From Paracoccus indicus (lineage in GTDB: Bacteria; Pseudomonadota; Alphaproteobacteria; Rhodobacterales; Rhodobacteraceae), in contig NZ_PYWA01000006.1 in assembly GCF_003056335.1 (NCBI RefSeq), positions 186,001 through 250,000 on the forward strand: 64,000 nucleotides of DNA, given 5' to 3'. The position numbers were made by a program, and so were the translations under genes. The notes under the pieces are model-generated. The model was not told the DNA's origin. It searched no databases and saw only the letters and a program-made list of their open reading frames with translations. Shown piece after piece: positions 44,614 to 53,008 of this stretch. How positions within the stretch are numbered: position 1 is the stretch's first letter; the number at the start of each line of letters is the position of its first letter.

Positions 44614-46077
44614 TCAGTCCCAGTTCATGTAGAGCGTTTGCTTGCGCAGATACCCGTCGAAGCCGTACTTGCCGTCCTCACCGCCAAGGCCGGAATGACC
44701 CCACCCGTTGTGAAACGCCTGGAACTGTTCGCCATTGGCACGATTCACATAGATCTCCCCGAAGTGCAGCGCGCGCGGCGTGCGCATCAGGCGGCGGTGA
44801 TCGCGGGTAAAGACAAAGGCCGACAGCCCGAAGCGGGTGTCATTGGCCAAGGCCAGCGCGTGGTCGAAATCGTCGATGCGCATGGCAGGGACCACGGGGC
44901 CGAAAACCTCGTTGGTCATCAGGGCCGAGGCATTGTCGCGAACCTCGAGGACCGTCGGCGCATACCAATGGCCCTTGGCAAAGCGCCCTTCCGTCAGCGG
45001 GCCGCCCGCCAGCAAGACCTCGGCACCGCCTGCGACGGCCTGATCGACCAATGCGGCGATCTTGGCGACCTCGGGGCCGCTGACCTTGGGGCCCAGATCG
45101 GGGTCCGCCATCGGATCACCGATGCTGAGCGCGCGTGACGCCGCCACAAAGCGGTCAAGGAATTCATCCGCGATGTCGCGGTGCAGATACATGCGTTCGT
45201 TGCAGGTGCAGATCTGCCCGCAGTTGGTAAAGCGCGCGGTGACCGCGGCGGCGACCGCGCGATCCAGATCGGCGTCCTCCATCACGATGAAGGGTGCCTT
45301 GCCGCCCAGCTCCAGCCGCAGCACCTTCATGCCGTCGGCCGCGGACCGAAAGATCTCGCGCCCGGCGCGGTTGCTGCCCGTCATGGTGATCATGGCGGTG
45401 CCCGGGTGTTCGACCAGCGCCTGTCCCACGACCGCACCACGTCCCGTGACGACGTTGATGACGCCTGCCGGAATACCGGCCTGTTCGGCCATCGCTGCAA
45501 TTAACAGGCCCGACAGCGGCGTGATCTCATGGGCCAGCAGCACGAAGGTGTTGCCCGCGACCAGTGCGGGCCCGATCTTGCGCGCGGCAAGGGCGGCGGG
45601 ATAATTCCACGCCGTCAGACCGACCACGACGCCATAGGGGTGGCGGCGGATCTGGAACTCTTCGTCGGGATTGTCGGAGGCGATGATGTCGCCTTCGATG
45701 CGGCGCGCGTTTTCGGCGGCGAATTCCAGGAAGCCGATGGTCGCATCAACCTCGCCCCGCGCCTGCGAGATGGGCTTGCCCTGTTCGCGGGTGATCAGGC
45801 GGGCCAGATCCTCGGCGCGATCGGCAATTTTCGCGGCAAGGCGGCGGACTGCGCGGCCCCGTTCGATTGCGGGCAATGCGGCCCATGCCGGCTGCGCGCG
45901 CATCGCCGCTGCGACCGCCCGGTCGGCATCCTCGGGGGTGCCATCGGGAATGGTGCCGATGATCGTTTCATCCGCAGGATTTTCAACCTCGATGACACTG
46001 CGCGCGCTGTCACTTGCCCATTGCCCATCGATGAACATGGCGGCGGTGACACTCTGGGCAAAGGGGTCGAAATTCAT
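44614..46077 (-). CDS. Aldehyde dehydrogenase, AldA (lactaldehyde/glycolaldehyde) type
   Basis: A 487-residue NAD-dependent aldehyde dehydrogenase. The catalytic Cys is in FTNCGQICTC and the catalytic Glu in LRLELGGKAPFIV. TMTGSNRAGREIF contains the cofactor-loop region. The C-terminus (GEIYVNRANGEQFQAFHNGW, then SGLGGEDGKYGFDGYL) is very like E. coli AldA, which oxidises lactaldehyde and glycolaldehyde. I start it at 46077 (GGAAG five bases upstream); 46089 is an alternative. As first gene of the operon it may remove the aldehyde released when a 2-keto-3-deoxy acid is cleaved. A GntR-type palindrome lies just upstream. Confidence 0.84.
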   Translation of the reverse strand: MNFDPFAQSVTAAMFIDGQWASDSARSVIEVENPADETIIGTIPDGTPEDADRAVAAAMRAQPAWAALPAIERGRAVRRLAAKIADRAEDLARLITREQGKPISQARGEVDATIGFLEFAAENARRIEGDIIASDNPDEEFQIRRHPYGVVVGLTAWNYPAALAARKIGPALVAGNTFVLLAHEITPLSGLLIAAMAEQAGIPAGVINVVTGRGAVVGQALVEHPGTAMITMTGSNRAGREIFRSAADGMKVLRLELGGKAPFIVMEDADLDRAVAAAVTARFTNCGQICTCNERMYLHRDIADEFLDRFVAASRALSIGDPMADPDLGPKVSGPEVAKIAALVDQAVAGGAEVLLAGGPLTEGRFAKGHWYAPTVLEVRDNASALMTNEVFGPVVPAMRIDDFDHALALANDTRFGLSAFVFTRDHRRLMRTPRALHFGEIYVNRANGEQFQAFHNGWGHSGLGGEDGKYGFDGYLRKQTLYMNWD

Positions 46078-46091
46078 TGCGTCTTCCATTT

Positions 46092-46104
46092 TTGGTATGA
46101 CCAA
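46092..46104. promoter_or_regulatory. FadR-type GntR operator upstream of the aldehyde dehydrogenase gene
   Basis: TTGGTATGACCAA is a perfect palindrome with a 3-bp centre, matching the TGGT-N3-ACCA consensus of FadR-subfamily GntR regulators. It lies 15 bp before the start at 46077, downstream of any plausible promoter for that gene, a repressing position. A FadR-type regulator is encoded 1.8 kb away. Confidence 0.7.
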
Positions 46105-46147
46105 GATGGGTTGAACATTTACTTTGGACGCGAATGAGTCAATAAAA

Positions 46148-46158
46148 TTGTGAGACAA
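46148..46158. promoter_or_regulatory. Second FadR-type GntR operator in the divergent region
   Basis: TTGTGAGACAA is a perfect palindrome with a 3-bp centre in the same 147-bp divergent region as the site at 46092. It is of the TNGT-N3-ACNA class and lies 66 bp before the GMC oxidoreductase start. Confidence 0.62.
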
Positions 46159-46224
46159 AACCGCATTTTTCAGATCCGCACTCGGGCATCTGCATATTAT
46201 GGTCGTTCCATAACGGGGAATTTC

Positions 46225-47847
46225 ATGTCGCAGGAAAAATTCGATATCATTGTGATCGGCGGGGGTGCGGCGGGCTGCGTGGCGGCCGCGCGTCTGGCCA
46301 GTGAAGGCGACGCGCGGGTGCTTTTGCTGGAGGCGGGGCATTCGAACCGCCACCCGCTGCTGGATATGCCCCCGGGCATCTTCAAGATGATCAACGGCAC
46401 GAAATTCATGCGTTATCACAAGACGGTTCCCCAGGATCACCTGGGTGGGCGGGTCCACGACATCCCCCAGGGCCATGTACTGGGCGGCGGATCGTCGGTG
46501 AACGCGCAGGTCTATATGCGCGGCCGTCCGTCCGATTACGACAGCTGGCAGACCCGGCTGCATGGCGCAAACGATGCCGTCGATTGGAGCTGGCAGGCCG
46601 TCCTGCCGCACTTTCGACGGATGGAGGGCAACAACCGCCTGTGCAACGATCTACACGGGACCGAGGGCCCGCTTCTGGTGTCCGATCCGGGGCACATCGA
46701 CCCCCTGTCGCGCCTTTTCGTGCAGGCGGCGCAGGGTCTGGGGCTGCCGTTCAATCCCGATTTCAACGGCACCGACCAGAGGGGCGTCGGCTTCTATCAG
46801 TTCATGAACCGAAACGGGCGGAGGTCATCTTCGGCCTATGCCTATATCACCCCGCAAGAGGCCAATCCGAACCTGACCGTCCGCCTGAACGCCGAAGTCT
46901 GTCGGATCGAGCTGCAGAACGGGCGCGCATCCGGCGTGACTTATCGCGACCGAAGCGGCACCCATACCGTTCACTGCACGTCCGAGGTGATCCTGTCGGC
47001 GGGATCGCTGGTCACACCCAAGCTGCTGATGTTGTCAGGCATCGGTCCCGCCGATCACCTTGCGGAACACGGCATTGCCTGCGTCGCCGATCTGCCGGGC
47101 GTCGGACAGAACCTGATCGATCATCCCGAAGTGCCGATCACCGCGCGGGTCAACGGGCCTTATGGGTACTATCGCCAGGGGAATGGCTGGCGGATGATCC
47201 GCAACGGGCTGCAGTTCAAGATGTTCGGAACGGGTCCCGTGACCTCTGCCGGGGTCGAGGCCGGCGCCTTCGTCAATCCGACGAACCCCGAGGCCGAGCC
47301 GACCATTCAGGCGTTCTGCGTACCCATCGTCTATGTCGACCGGGACACGCGCGACATCGTCGAAGATGGCCACGGGCTGACGGTGACCACCGTGGTCGTG
47401 AAACCGAAATCGCGCGGCCAGGTGCGGTTGGCCTCGGACGACCCGATGGCCATGCCGCTGGTCTCGCCCAATCTGCTGCAACATCCCGACGACATGGACC
47501 GCATGATCGAGGGGCAGCGCTTTTTCCTGCGTGCGTTCGATCAGGCGCCGCTGGCCACCCTGATCGACCGGGTCATGCTGCCCGGCCCCGACGACCGCAG
47601 CGATACGGCCCTGCGCGATCATTGCAGGCGTTTCGTCAAGACCAACTATCACCCCGCAGGGACTGCGCGGATGGGTCGTGACGACGATCCGATGGCCGTT
47701 CTGGACACAAGGCTGCGCGTCCGCGGCATCGAGGGCTTGCGCGTCTGCGATCTGTCGGCCATGCCCGACATCAATGCGGGGAACACTCAGGCCCCGGCGA
47801 TGATGATGGGCGACAGATGTGCCGACATGGTGATGGGGATCTTGTGA
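46225..47847 (+). CDS. GMC-family FAD-dependent oxidoreductase
   Basis: A 540-residue flavoprotein of the glucose-methanol-choline family. The FAD motif IIVIGGGAAGCVAAARLA is at the N-terminus, followed by LLLEAGHSNRHPLLDMP. The first GMC signature is in GHVLGGGSSVNAQVYMRG. The C-terminal catalytic region has NYHPAGTARMG and DINAGNTQAPAMMMGDR. It probably oxidises an alcohol or polyol. The ATG at 46225 is preceded by GGGGAA. It is divergent from the aldA-led operon and is followed 24 bp later by the GntR gene, so an alcohol-to-aldehyde-to-acid sequence with AldA is possible. Confidence 0.85.
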   Translation: MSQEKFDIIVIGGGAAGCVAAARLASEGDARVLLLEAGHSNRHPLLDMPPGIFKMINGTKFMRYHKTVPQDHLGGRVHDIPQGHVLGGGSSVNAQVYMRGRPSDYDSWQTRLHGANDAVDWSWQAVLPHFRRMEGNNRLCNDLHGTEGPLLVSDPGHIDPLSRLFVQAAQGLGLPFNPDFNGTDQRGVGFYQFMNRNGRRSSSAYAYITPQEANPNLTVRLNAEVCRIELQNGRASGVTYRDRSGTHTVHCTSEVILSAGSLVTPKLLMLSGIGPADHLAEHGIACVADLPGVGQNLIDHPEVPITARVNGPYGYYRQGNGWRMIRNGLQFKMFGTGPVTSAGVEAGAFVNPTNPEAEPTIQAFCVPIVYVDRDTRDIVEDGHGLTVTTVVVKPKSRGQVRLASDDPMAMPLVSPNLLQHPDDMDRMIEGQRFFLRAFDQAPLATLIDRVMLPGPDDRSDTALRDHCRRFVKTNYHPAGTARMGRDDDPMAVLDTRLRVRGIEGLRVCDLSAMPDINAGNTQAPAMMMGDRCADMVMGIL

Positions 47848-47871
47848 ACCGATCAGGCAAGGGAGTCTGCT

Positions 47872-48588
47872 GTGGCAAAAGAGATTGAAAAAAACAACAG
47901 CCGCGCCGCCGATGAGGTGGTCCGCTGTCTGGCGGCCAAGATCCAGGCCGGCGATTATCCCGACGGCAGCCCCCTGCCCGCCGAGCGCAGCCTGATGGAG
48001 GAATACAACATCAGCCGGACCGTCGTGCGCGAAGCCGTTCAGGCCCTGTCACGACAGGGCCTGCTGCAGGCCCGCCCGCGATATCGGCCCGTGGTCCGCA
48101 AACCGGGCTATGACGCGGCAATCTCGGCGTTGGAGAATGTGGTCACGCATCTGCTGAACGATCACGCAGGGGTGCGCAACCTGTTCGACACCCGCATCAT
48201 GATCGAGGTATCGCTTGTGCGCCACGCGGCCACGCATGCCGACAAGAACGACATCGCGGCGCTGAACGCGGCGCTGGCCGAAAACGAAGCGGCAATCCCC
48301 GACAGCGATCTGTTCTATCAGACCGACAAGGCCTTTCATGCCGTGCTGTATGACATAGCCCGAAACCCCGTTCTTCCGGCGATCCACCGGGCCTATGCGA
48401 CATGGCTTGAGCCGCAGTGGTCGCAGATGCCGCGATTGCCCGAACGCAACGCCGAAAACTATCAGGCGCACCGCCGGATCTATGACGCGATCCTGCTGCG
48501 CGATCCCGATCTGGCCGAGCAGTGCCTGCGTGAACATCTGACCAGCGCGTGGGAACAGGTCTGCCGGACATTCGGCGAAAAACCGTGA
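47872..48588 (+). CDS. GntR-family regulator, FadR subfamily (FCD domain)
   Basis: A 238-residue regulator. The winged helix (about residues 15-78) has LPAERSLMEEYNISRTVVREAVQALSRQGLL as its recognisable core, split around ISRTVVREA. The all-helical FCD effector domain has FDTRIMIEVSLVRHAAT, a metal-ligand-type TDKAFHAVLYDIARNP segment and YQAHRRIYDAI. Such domains often bind a carboxylate or sugar acid. The start is GTG at 47872, with GGGAG about eight bases upstream. It is cotranscribed with the GMC gene. The matching palindromes at 46092, 46148 and 51532 suggest that it controls all three flanking units. Confidence 0.86.
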   Translation: MAKEIEKNNSRAADEVVRCLAAKIQAGDYPDGSPLPAERSLMEEYNISRTVVREAVQALSRQGLLQARPRYRPVVRKPGYDAAISALENVVTHLLNDHAGVRNLFDTRIMIEVSLVRHAATHADKNDIAALNAALAENEAAIPDSDLFYQTDKAFHAVLYDIARNPVLPAIHRAYATWLEPQWSQMPRLPERNAENYQAHRRIYDAILLRDPDLAEQCLREHLTSAWEQVCRTFGEKP

Positions 48589-48592
48589 TATC

Positions 48593-48624
48593 TGGCGGCG
48601 CGGGCGTTTCAACCCGCGCCGCCA
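48593..48624. terminator. Bidirectional terminator between gntR and the TRAP operon
   Basis: A perfect 12-bp stem pairs TGGCGGCGCGGG at 48593-48604 with 48613-48624 around an 8-nt loop. It fits exactly between the two convergent stop codons (5 bp and 4 bp away), so it should serve both transcripts. Confidence 0.75.
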
Positions 48625-48627
48625 AGG

Positions 48628-49905
48628 TCAGCGCCCCATCGCCTGCGGCAGCGCCAATGAGATCTGCGGCACGAAGGCCACCAGCAGCAAGACCACCACC
48701 AGCGGGATCAGGAATGGCGCCGTCGCCTTGACGCAGCGGTCGAAACTGACTCCCGAAACCGCAGCCAGCACATAAAGCACCAGACCGACCGGCGGTGTCA
48801 GCAGCCCGATTATCAGCGCCAGCACGATCACCACGCCCAGGTGAACGGGGTCGATCCCCACCGAGGTCGCAACCGGCAACAGGACCGGCACCAGGATCGT
48901 GATCGCCGCGACCGTCTCCATGAACAGCCCCAGCACCAGAACGATCGCAAGGATCGCCGCCATCACGAAGACCGGGTTGTCGGAGACCGACAGGATGGCC
49001 CCCGACAGATGGGCTGCCACCTGGTTCGATACCAAAATCCATGCAAAGACCGCCGCGCTGGCGATGATCAGCATGATGGCGCCGGTCGTCTGCAGGGTGT
49101 CCGACATCACCCGCAGGATGTGCCGCCATGTCAGCGACCGATAGACGAGGACGCCCAGCACCAGCGTCCAGGCGACGGCAGCGACCGCCGCCTCGGTCGG
49201 TGTGAATGCGCCCGTGGTGATGCCGCCGACAATCAGCGCCGGCGTCAGCAAGGGCAGGAAGGCGTGCTGGAATGTCCGCGTGACATTTCCGACGCTGAAC
49301 CCTGCATCACGGGGATAGCCGCGCCTCCAGGAATACCACATGACCATCAGCATCAAAGATCCCGCCATCAGGATCCCAGGCACGACACCCGCGATGAACA
49401 GCTTGCCGATCGAGGCCGAGGCCATCACCCCATAGACGATCATCGGCAACGATGGCGGAATGATCGGGCCGATGGTCGATGACGCGGCGGTGACCCCGAC
49501 CGCGAAATCAACGTCATAGCCGGCACGGCGCATGGCCTTGATCTCGACGTTGCCAAGTCCGCCGGCATCGGCGACCGCGGCCCCCGACATGCCGGCAAAC
49601 AGCACGCTGGCCCCGACGTTCACGTGACCAAGGCCACCGGGCAACCAGCCAACCAATGCCCGGGCAAAATCGAACAGACGTTCGGTAATGCCGCCGGTGT
49701 TCATCAGATGGCCGGCAAGGATGAAGAAGGGCACCGCCAGCAGCGGAAAGCTGTCCACCCCGCCCACCATGCTGTGCAGGACGACCACCTCGGGCAGTCC
49801 GGCCAGCATGACATAGGCGAACGAGGCAAGCCCCAAAGCCACGCCGACAGGTATTCCGAATACCAGCAGCAGCCCCAGGACGACGAACATGACAAACATG
49901 GCCAC
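48628..49905 (-). CDS. TRAP transporter large permease (DctM)
   Basis: A 425-residue membrane protein with about twelve helices. DctM marks include PLLAVPFFILAGHLMNTGG, GASVLFAGMSGAAVADAGG and GLLTPPVGLVLYVLAAVSG. The start is a GTG at 49905, eight bases after GGAGGGG; the ATG at 49899 is too far from that site. It is the last gene of the second TRAP operon and overlaps nothing, beginning 4 bp after the DctQ stop. Confidence 0.84.
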   Translation of the reverse strand: MAMFVMFVVLGLLLVFGIPVGVALGLASFAYVMLAGLPEVVVLHSMVGGVDSFPLLAVPFFILAGHLMNTGGITERLFDFARALVGWLPGGLGHVNVGASVLFAGMSGAAVADAGGLGNVEIKAMRRAGYDVDFAVGVTAASSTIGPIIPPSLPMIVYGVMASASIGKLFIAGVVPGILMAGSLMLMVMWYSWRRGYPRDAGFSVGNVTRTFQHAFLPLLTPALIVGGITTGAFTPTEAAVAAVAWTLVLGVLVYRSLTWRHILRVMSDTLQTTGAIMLIIASAAVFAWILVSNQVAAHLSGAILSVSDNPVFVMAAILAIVLVLGLFMETVAAITILVPVLLPVATSVGIDPVHLGVVIVLALIIGLLTPPVGLVLYVLAAVSGVSFDRCVKATAPFLIPLVVVLLLVAFVPQISLALPQAMGR

Positions 49906-49908
49906 GGA

Positions 49909-50454
49909 TCATACCCCTCCGATCGCGCGTTCGGCGATCTCTTCCGGCGTCCGACTGGCGATGCGCCACAGGTTGATGAGGCCGTAGAGCGCCGCCAAGG
50001 TGCATCCGACGGTGATCGCGGTATAGGCATAGGATTTTGGGAAAGGCACCGTGATCATCATCTGCCGCGACGTGCGTTCGATCATGGACATGCCCAGCCA
50101 TGCCAGGCCGCCGAAAAAGCCCGCGGTCAGCAGTTCGCTGAACATCGCAAGCGGCTTGACCGCGGCGCGTGGCAAATGGCGATAGATGACGCCGATCATC
50201 AAATGCGTTCCCTGCCTTACGCAGATCGCCGATCCAAGGAAGGTCAGGATGATCAGGCTGTAGCGCGCGGCCTCCTCGGTCCAAGCCAGGCTGTCGTTCA
50301 GGACGTATCGGGTGAAGAACTGCATGCCCACCACCACGACCAGAAAGGTGAACAGCATCAGGGCCGGCGCGTCCTCCCACCGGATGCCGGAAATATCGTC
50401 GGTGACTTCGTCGAAATCTTCAAAGACGCTCTCGGCGTCGGACTGGGGTTCCAA
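49909..50454 (-). CDS. TRAP transporter small permease (DctQ)
   Basis: A 181-residue protein with a 30-residue acidic cytoplasmic N-terminus and four helices. It has the DctQ marks FFTRYVLNDSLAWTEEAARY and GSAICVRQGTHLMIG. The start is inferred as TTG at 50454, because GGAGGAG lies seven bases upstream of it. An upstream GTG at 50475 would place that ribosome site inside the gene. A hairpin separates it from the binding-protein gene. Confidence 0.8.
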   Translation of the reverse strand: MEPQSDAESVFEDFDEVTDDISGIRWEDAPALMLFTFLVVVVGMQFFTRYVLNDSLAWTEEAARYSLIILTFLGSAICVRQGTHLMIGVIYRHLPRAAVKPLAMFSELLTAGFFGGLAWLGMSMIERTSRQMMITVPFPKSYAYTAITVGCTLAALYGLINLWRIASRTPEEIAERAIGGV

Positions 50455-50481
50455 TATGGCTCCTCCTCTGGCCACGAAAGG

Positions 50482-50507
50482 GATGCGCGCGACATGGCGC
50501 GCGCATC
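50482..50507 (-). terminator. Intercistronic hairpin between the DctP and DctQ genes
   Basis: GATGCGCGC at 50482-50490 pairs perfectly with GCGCGCATC at 50499-50507. One more G-C pair is possible, leaving a 6-nt loop. It lies 22 bp after the DctP stop on the minus strand. It is the third such hairpin behind a binding-protein gene here. Confidence 0.6.
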
Positions 50508-50529
50508 GACCGGTCGATCAAGCGCGGCC

Positions 50530-51543
50530 CTATTCGTTCCCGGGCAAGGCCTGCAGGGCGTCGTATTGTTCGCGGGTGAAGGGAACATCTGAGGCCAATA
50601 GCACGGGCGTCACGGCGTCGATGAAGGGCGTGCGATCGACGTCATGAACGGCCGTTCCCTGATCGCGGAACCAGTCGGCCAGCTCGGACTCGGCTGTGAC
50701 GATCTCGTCGGTCACATTGGTCGCGTTGTCGACCAGAAGATCACGCAGGATCTTGGCATCCTCCTCGCCGATCCTGTCCATCGCCGTTTGCGACACCAGT
50801 GTCAGGGTCGAGTTCATGATATGGCCCGTCAGGCTGATATCGCTCTGAACTTCGTTCAGTTTCTTGGCCTGAATGGTGGTCAGGGGATTTTCCTGCGCAT
50901 CGACGACGCCCTGCTGCAGGCCCATGTAGACCTCGGAGAAAGCCATCGGCGTCGGGTTCGCGCCCGTCGCCTCGGGGAAGATCAGATAGGCAGGCGCATT
51001 TGGCACCCGGATTTTCAGCCCCTTCATGTCATCGGGCGTCAGGATGGGCTTGTTCGCGGTGACATGACGCGCGCCGTAATAGCTGACGGCGGCCACTTCG
51101 ACCCCGCCCATGGCGTCGCCTAGCTCCTGCTTCATGTCCGCCAGCAGATCGCTTTCGCGAAAAGCCTTCCAGTGATCCATGCCGCGCAGCGTAAAGGGAT
51201 AATCCGTCATCCCGATCGGCGCATAATAGGCCGAGACGAACCCGATCCCGGTGTAGATCATGTCGATGGTACCAAGGGTCAGCCCCTCCGAGAGGGCCAG
51301 TTCCTCGCCCAAAGACGAGGCCGGGAAGACATCGATCTTCACGCGCCCCTCGGTGGCGGTCTCGAGTTTGGCCGCGACATCCTCCTCCCCTTTGTGCAGC
51401 GGATGACCCGCTTCATAGACATGGGCGAATTTCAGCGTCGTCTCTGCCAGAACCGGCGTGGCGGATATGCTGGCAAGCGCGCATAACAGCACCGTGGAAA
51501 ATTTTAGGGATCCCTCCCTTGGGTATTTATTTGGTCTTACCAT
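50530..51543 (-). CDS. TRAP transporter substrate-binding protein (DctP)
   Basis: A DctP-family periplasmic protein of up to 337 residues. The mature protein begins ETTLKFAHVYEAGHPLHKGEE after a hydrophobic signal (TVLLCALASISATPVLA). LKIRVPNAPAYLIFPEATGANPTPM and EVYMGLQQGVVDAQENPL are the family signatures. The start is puzzling. The ATG at 51543 lacks a ribosome site and sits at or before the predicted transcription start. AGGGAGG at about 51510-51517 precedes a CTA codon at the position where homologues would begin. A GTG at 51492 leaves a poor signal peptide. The ligand is probably a sugar acid, by analogy with the neighbouring operon and shared GntR-type operator. Confidence 0.8.
   Translation of the reverse strand: MVRPNKYPREGSLKFSTVLLCALASISATPVLAETTLKFAHVYEAGHPLHKGEEDVAAKLETATEGRVKIDVFPASSLGEELALSEGLTLGTIDMIYTGIGFVSAYYAPIGMTDYPFTLRGMDHWKAFRESDLLADMKQELGDAMGGVEVAAVSYYGARHVTANKPILTPDDMKGLKIRVPNAPAYLIFPEATGANPTPMAFSEVYMGLQQGVVDAQENPLTTIQAKKLNEVQSDISLTGHIMNSTLTLVSQTAMDRIGEEDAKILRDLLVDNATNVTDEIVTAESELADWFRDQGTAVHDVDRTPFIDAVTPVLLASDVPFTREQYDALQALPGNE
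51532..51542. promoter_or_regulatory. FadR-type GntR operator at the TRAP operon promoter
   Basis: TGGTCTTACCA is a perfect palindrome with a 3-bp centre, of the same class as the sites at 46092 and 46148. It overlaps the predicted transcription start of the leftward TRAP operon, which would block transcription when occupied. Confidence 0.68.
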
Positions 51544-51574
51544 ATTCTAGCCAGCAAGTTCGTCGTGCTGTCAA
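51544..51574 (-). promoter_or_regulatory. Putative sigma-70 promoter of the TRAP operon
   Basis: On the minus strand TTGACA (51574-51569) and TAGAAT (51549-51544) are separated by 19 bp. The -35 box is a perfect consensus match and the -10 box a close one. Transcription would start near 51537, inside the GntR-type palindrome. Confidence 0.5.
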
Positions 51575-51967
51575 CCATCGTGAAGAGTTTTCGCTGAAGA
51601 GTTTGCGCTTTGACATCGAAGACTGCCATTACCTCGTATGCCGCACCTCAGACGCACGAAGCTTGATCCGAGACCCGGACGCCATACACCACCCAATTTG
51701 GTGCAACCAAATAGACTCTATGGGATTTTGTGCCTTCGCAAGATCGTTTCAGGTCACCGCCCGAAGGCGGCCTCGCGAAACCGGTTGTTCAGGAAAGCCC
51801 CGCAATCTTCCAAGCCGGTCAGACGCAGCCCAGAAAAGCAAGAACACGTTGAAGGTGGAATTCTCTCGTGAGTTGCACAGCGGCGGACTGATGGGGTCAC
51901 TGCACTCTACGGAAATATGAATGCAGCGGGCGCTTGGTATTCATCAGCAGCCCCGACAGTCCGTATG
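51575..51967. other. Intergenic region with lower GC and no convincing gene
   Basis: Almost 400 bp between the TRAP promoter and the LysR gene. The base composition is more even than in the neighbours. A rightward open frame at 51519-51920 encodes a Ser/Arg/Cys-rich peptide of mixed character that I do not recognise, and it overlaps the TRAP promoter. It may be a decayed gene or mobile-element remnant, but I see no terminal repeats or transposase motif. Confidence 0.4.
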
Positions 51968-52867
51968 CTATGGGTTCAGAACAGGCTCGCCACGCAGGCG
52001 GTCGCGGGCGAAATCGATGAACGACCGCAGCTTGGCGGTCACGCGACGGCCTTCCTGGTGGACCAGGTGGACGGGCAGCGGTGCGGGCTCGAACGCGTCG
52101 AGCACGGTTTGCAGATCGCCGGACTGCAGGTCGGGGCCGATCTGATAGGACAACACCCGGGTCAGACCCCATCCCGACCGGGCAAGGGCCAAACCGGCGC
52201 CGACGTTCGAGACGCTCAGCCTCGGCTTCATCCGCACGACCTGTTCGCGATCCTTTCCGAAGCGCCATTCCGCATGAGGACCGCCGCCGCCGATCGCGAT
52301 GATATTGTGGTGCTGCAGGTCCTGCGGCGCTTCGGGGGTCCCGTTTTCTGCCAGATAGCCGGGCGCGGCACAGACGACACGTCGGACATGGCCGACCTGC
52401 ACCGCCATCAGGCCCGAGGAAGGCAGATCACCGATGCGTATCGCGACGTCGATGCCTTCCTCGACCAGGTTCACGACCCGGTCCACCGTCACCAGATCGG
52501 CGCTGACATCGGGATAGAGGTCAAGGAAATCCGCAAGCAAGGGCGCGACGTGGATACGGCCGAATTCGACCGGGGCGGTAATCCTCAGCAGCCCCGTAGG
52601 CCGCGCCGCGGCCCCCGAGGCCAGATCGTCGGCGGCCTTCAGATCGGCCAGGATGCCGCGCACCTCTCGCACATAGGTCTGGCCGATATCCGTCAGCCGC
52701 ACGACCCGCGTGGTCCGGGTGAACAGCCTCGCGCCAAGACGTTCTTCCAGTTCATTGATGCCGCGCGTGATCGACGGCGCGCTGAGGCCGGTCACGCGAC
52801 CCGCGCCGCTGAAGCTGCTCGTGTCGGCCACGGCGGCAAAGACTTCCAGCATCTGAATCCGGTCCAT
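51968..52867 (-). CDS. LysR-family transcriptional regulator
   Basis: A 299-residue LysR regulator. The N-terminal helix-turn-helix has MDRIQMLEVFAAVADTSSFS and the recognition stretch APSITRGINELEERLGARLF. The effector domain follows (LLRITAPVEFGRIHVAPLL, GIDVAIRIGDLPSSGLMA). It belongs to the PecT/AaeR-like group that often controls nearby oxidoreductases. The ATG at 52867 has an AAGG site; 52891 would add 8 residues. It is divergent from the GST gene and is probably its regulator. Confidence 0.83.
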   Translation of the reverse strand: MDRIQMLEVFAAVADTSSFSGAGRVTGLSAPSITRGINELEERLGARLFTRTTRVVRLTDIGQTYVREVRGILADLKAADDLASGAAARPTGLLRITAPVEFGRIHVAPLLADFLDLYPDVSADLVTVDRVVNLVEEGIDVAIRIGDLPSSGLMAVQVGHVRRVVCAAPGYLAENGTPEAPQDLQHHNIIAIGGGGPHAEWRFGKDREQVVRMKPRLSVSNVGAGLALARSGWGLTRVLSYQIGPDLQSGDLQTVLDAFEPAPLPVHLVHQEGRRVTAKLRSFIDFARDRLRGEPVLNP

Positions 52868-53008
52868 CGCATCGCACCTTCTGTTCCGCATACCGAAATT
52901 ATGACTTTCACCATGACCGTATTATTTCGCAAATGACATTCGGGTAAGCTGGCAGGGGCAAGATTTCGGGCATGGCGTTCGACCGGCCCCGACAGAAGGA
53001 AAATGCCC

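Noticed and set aside
51519..51920. 133-codon rightward frame between the TRAP operon and LysR gene
   Set aside because: It overlaps the TRAP promoter and operator, has mixed composition and no recognisable domain. It could be a remnant, but nothing supports a gene.
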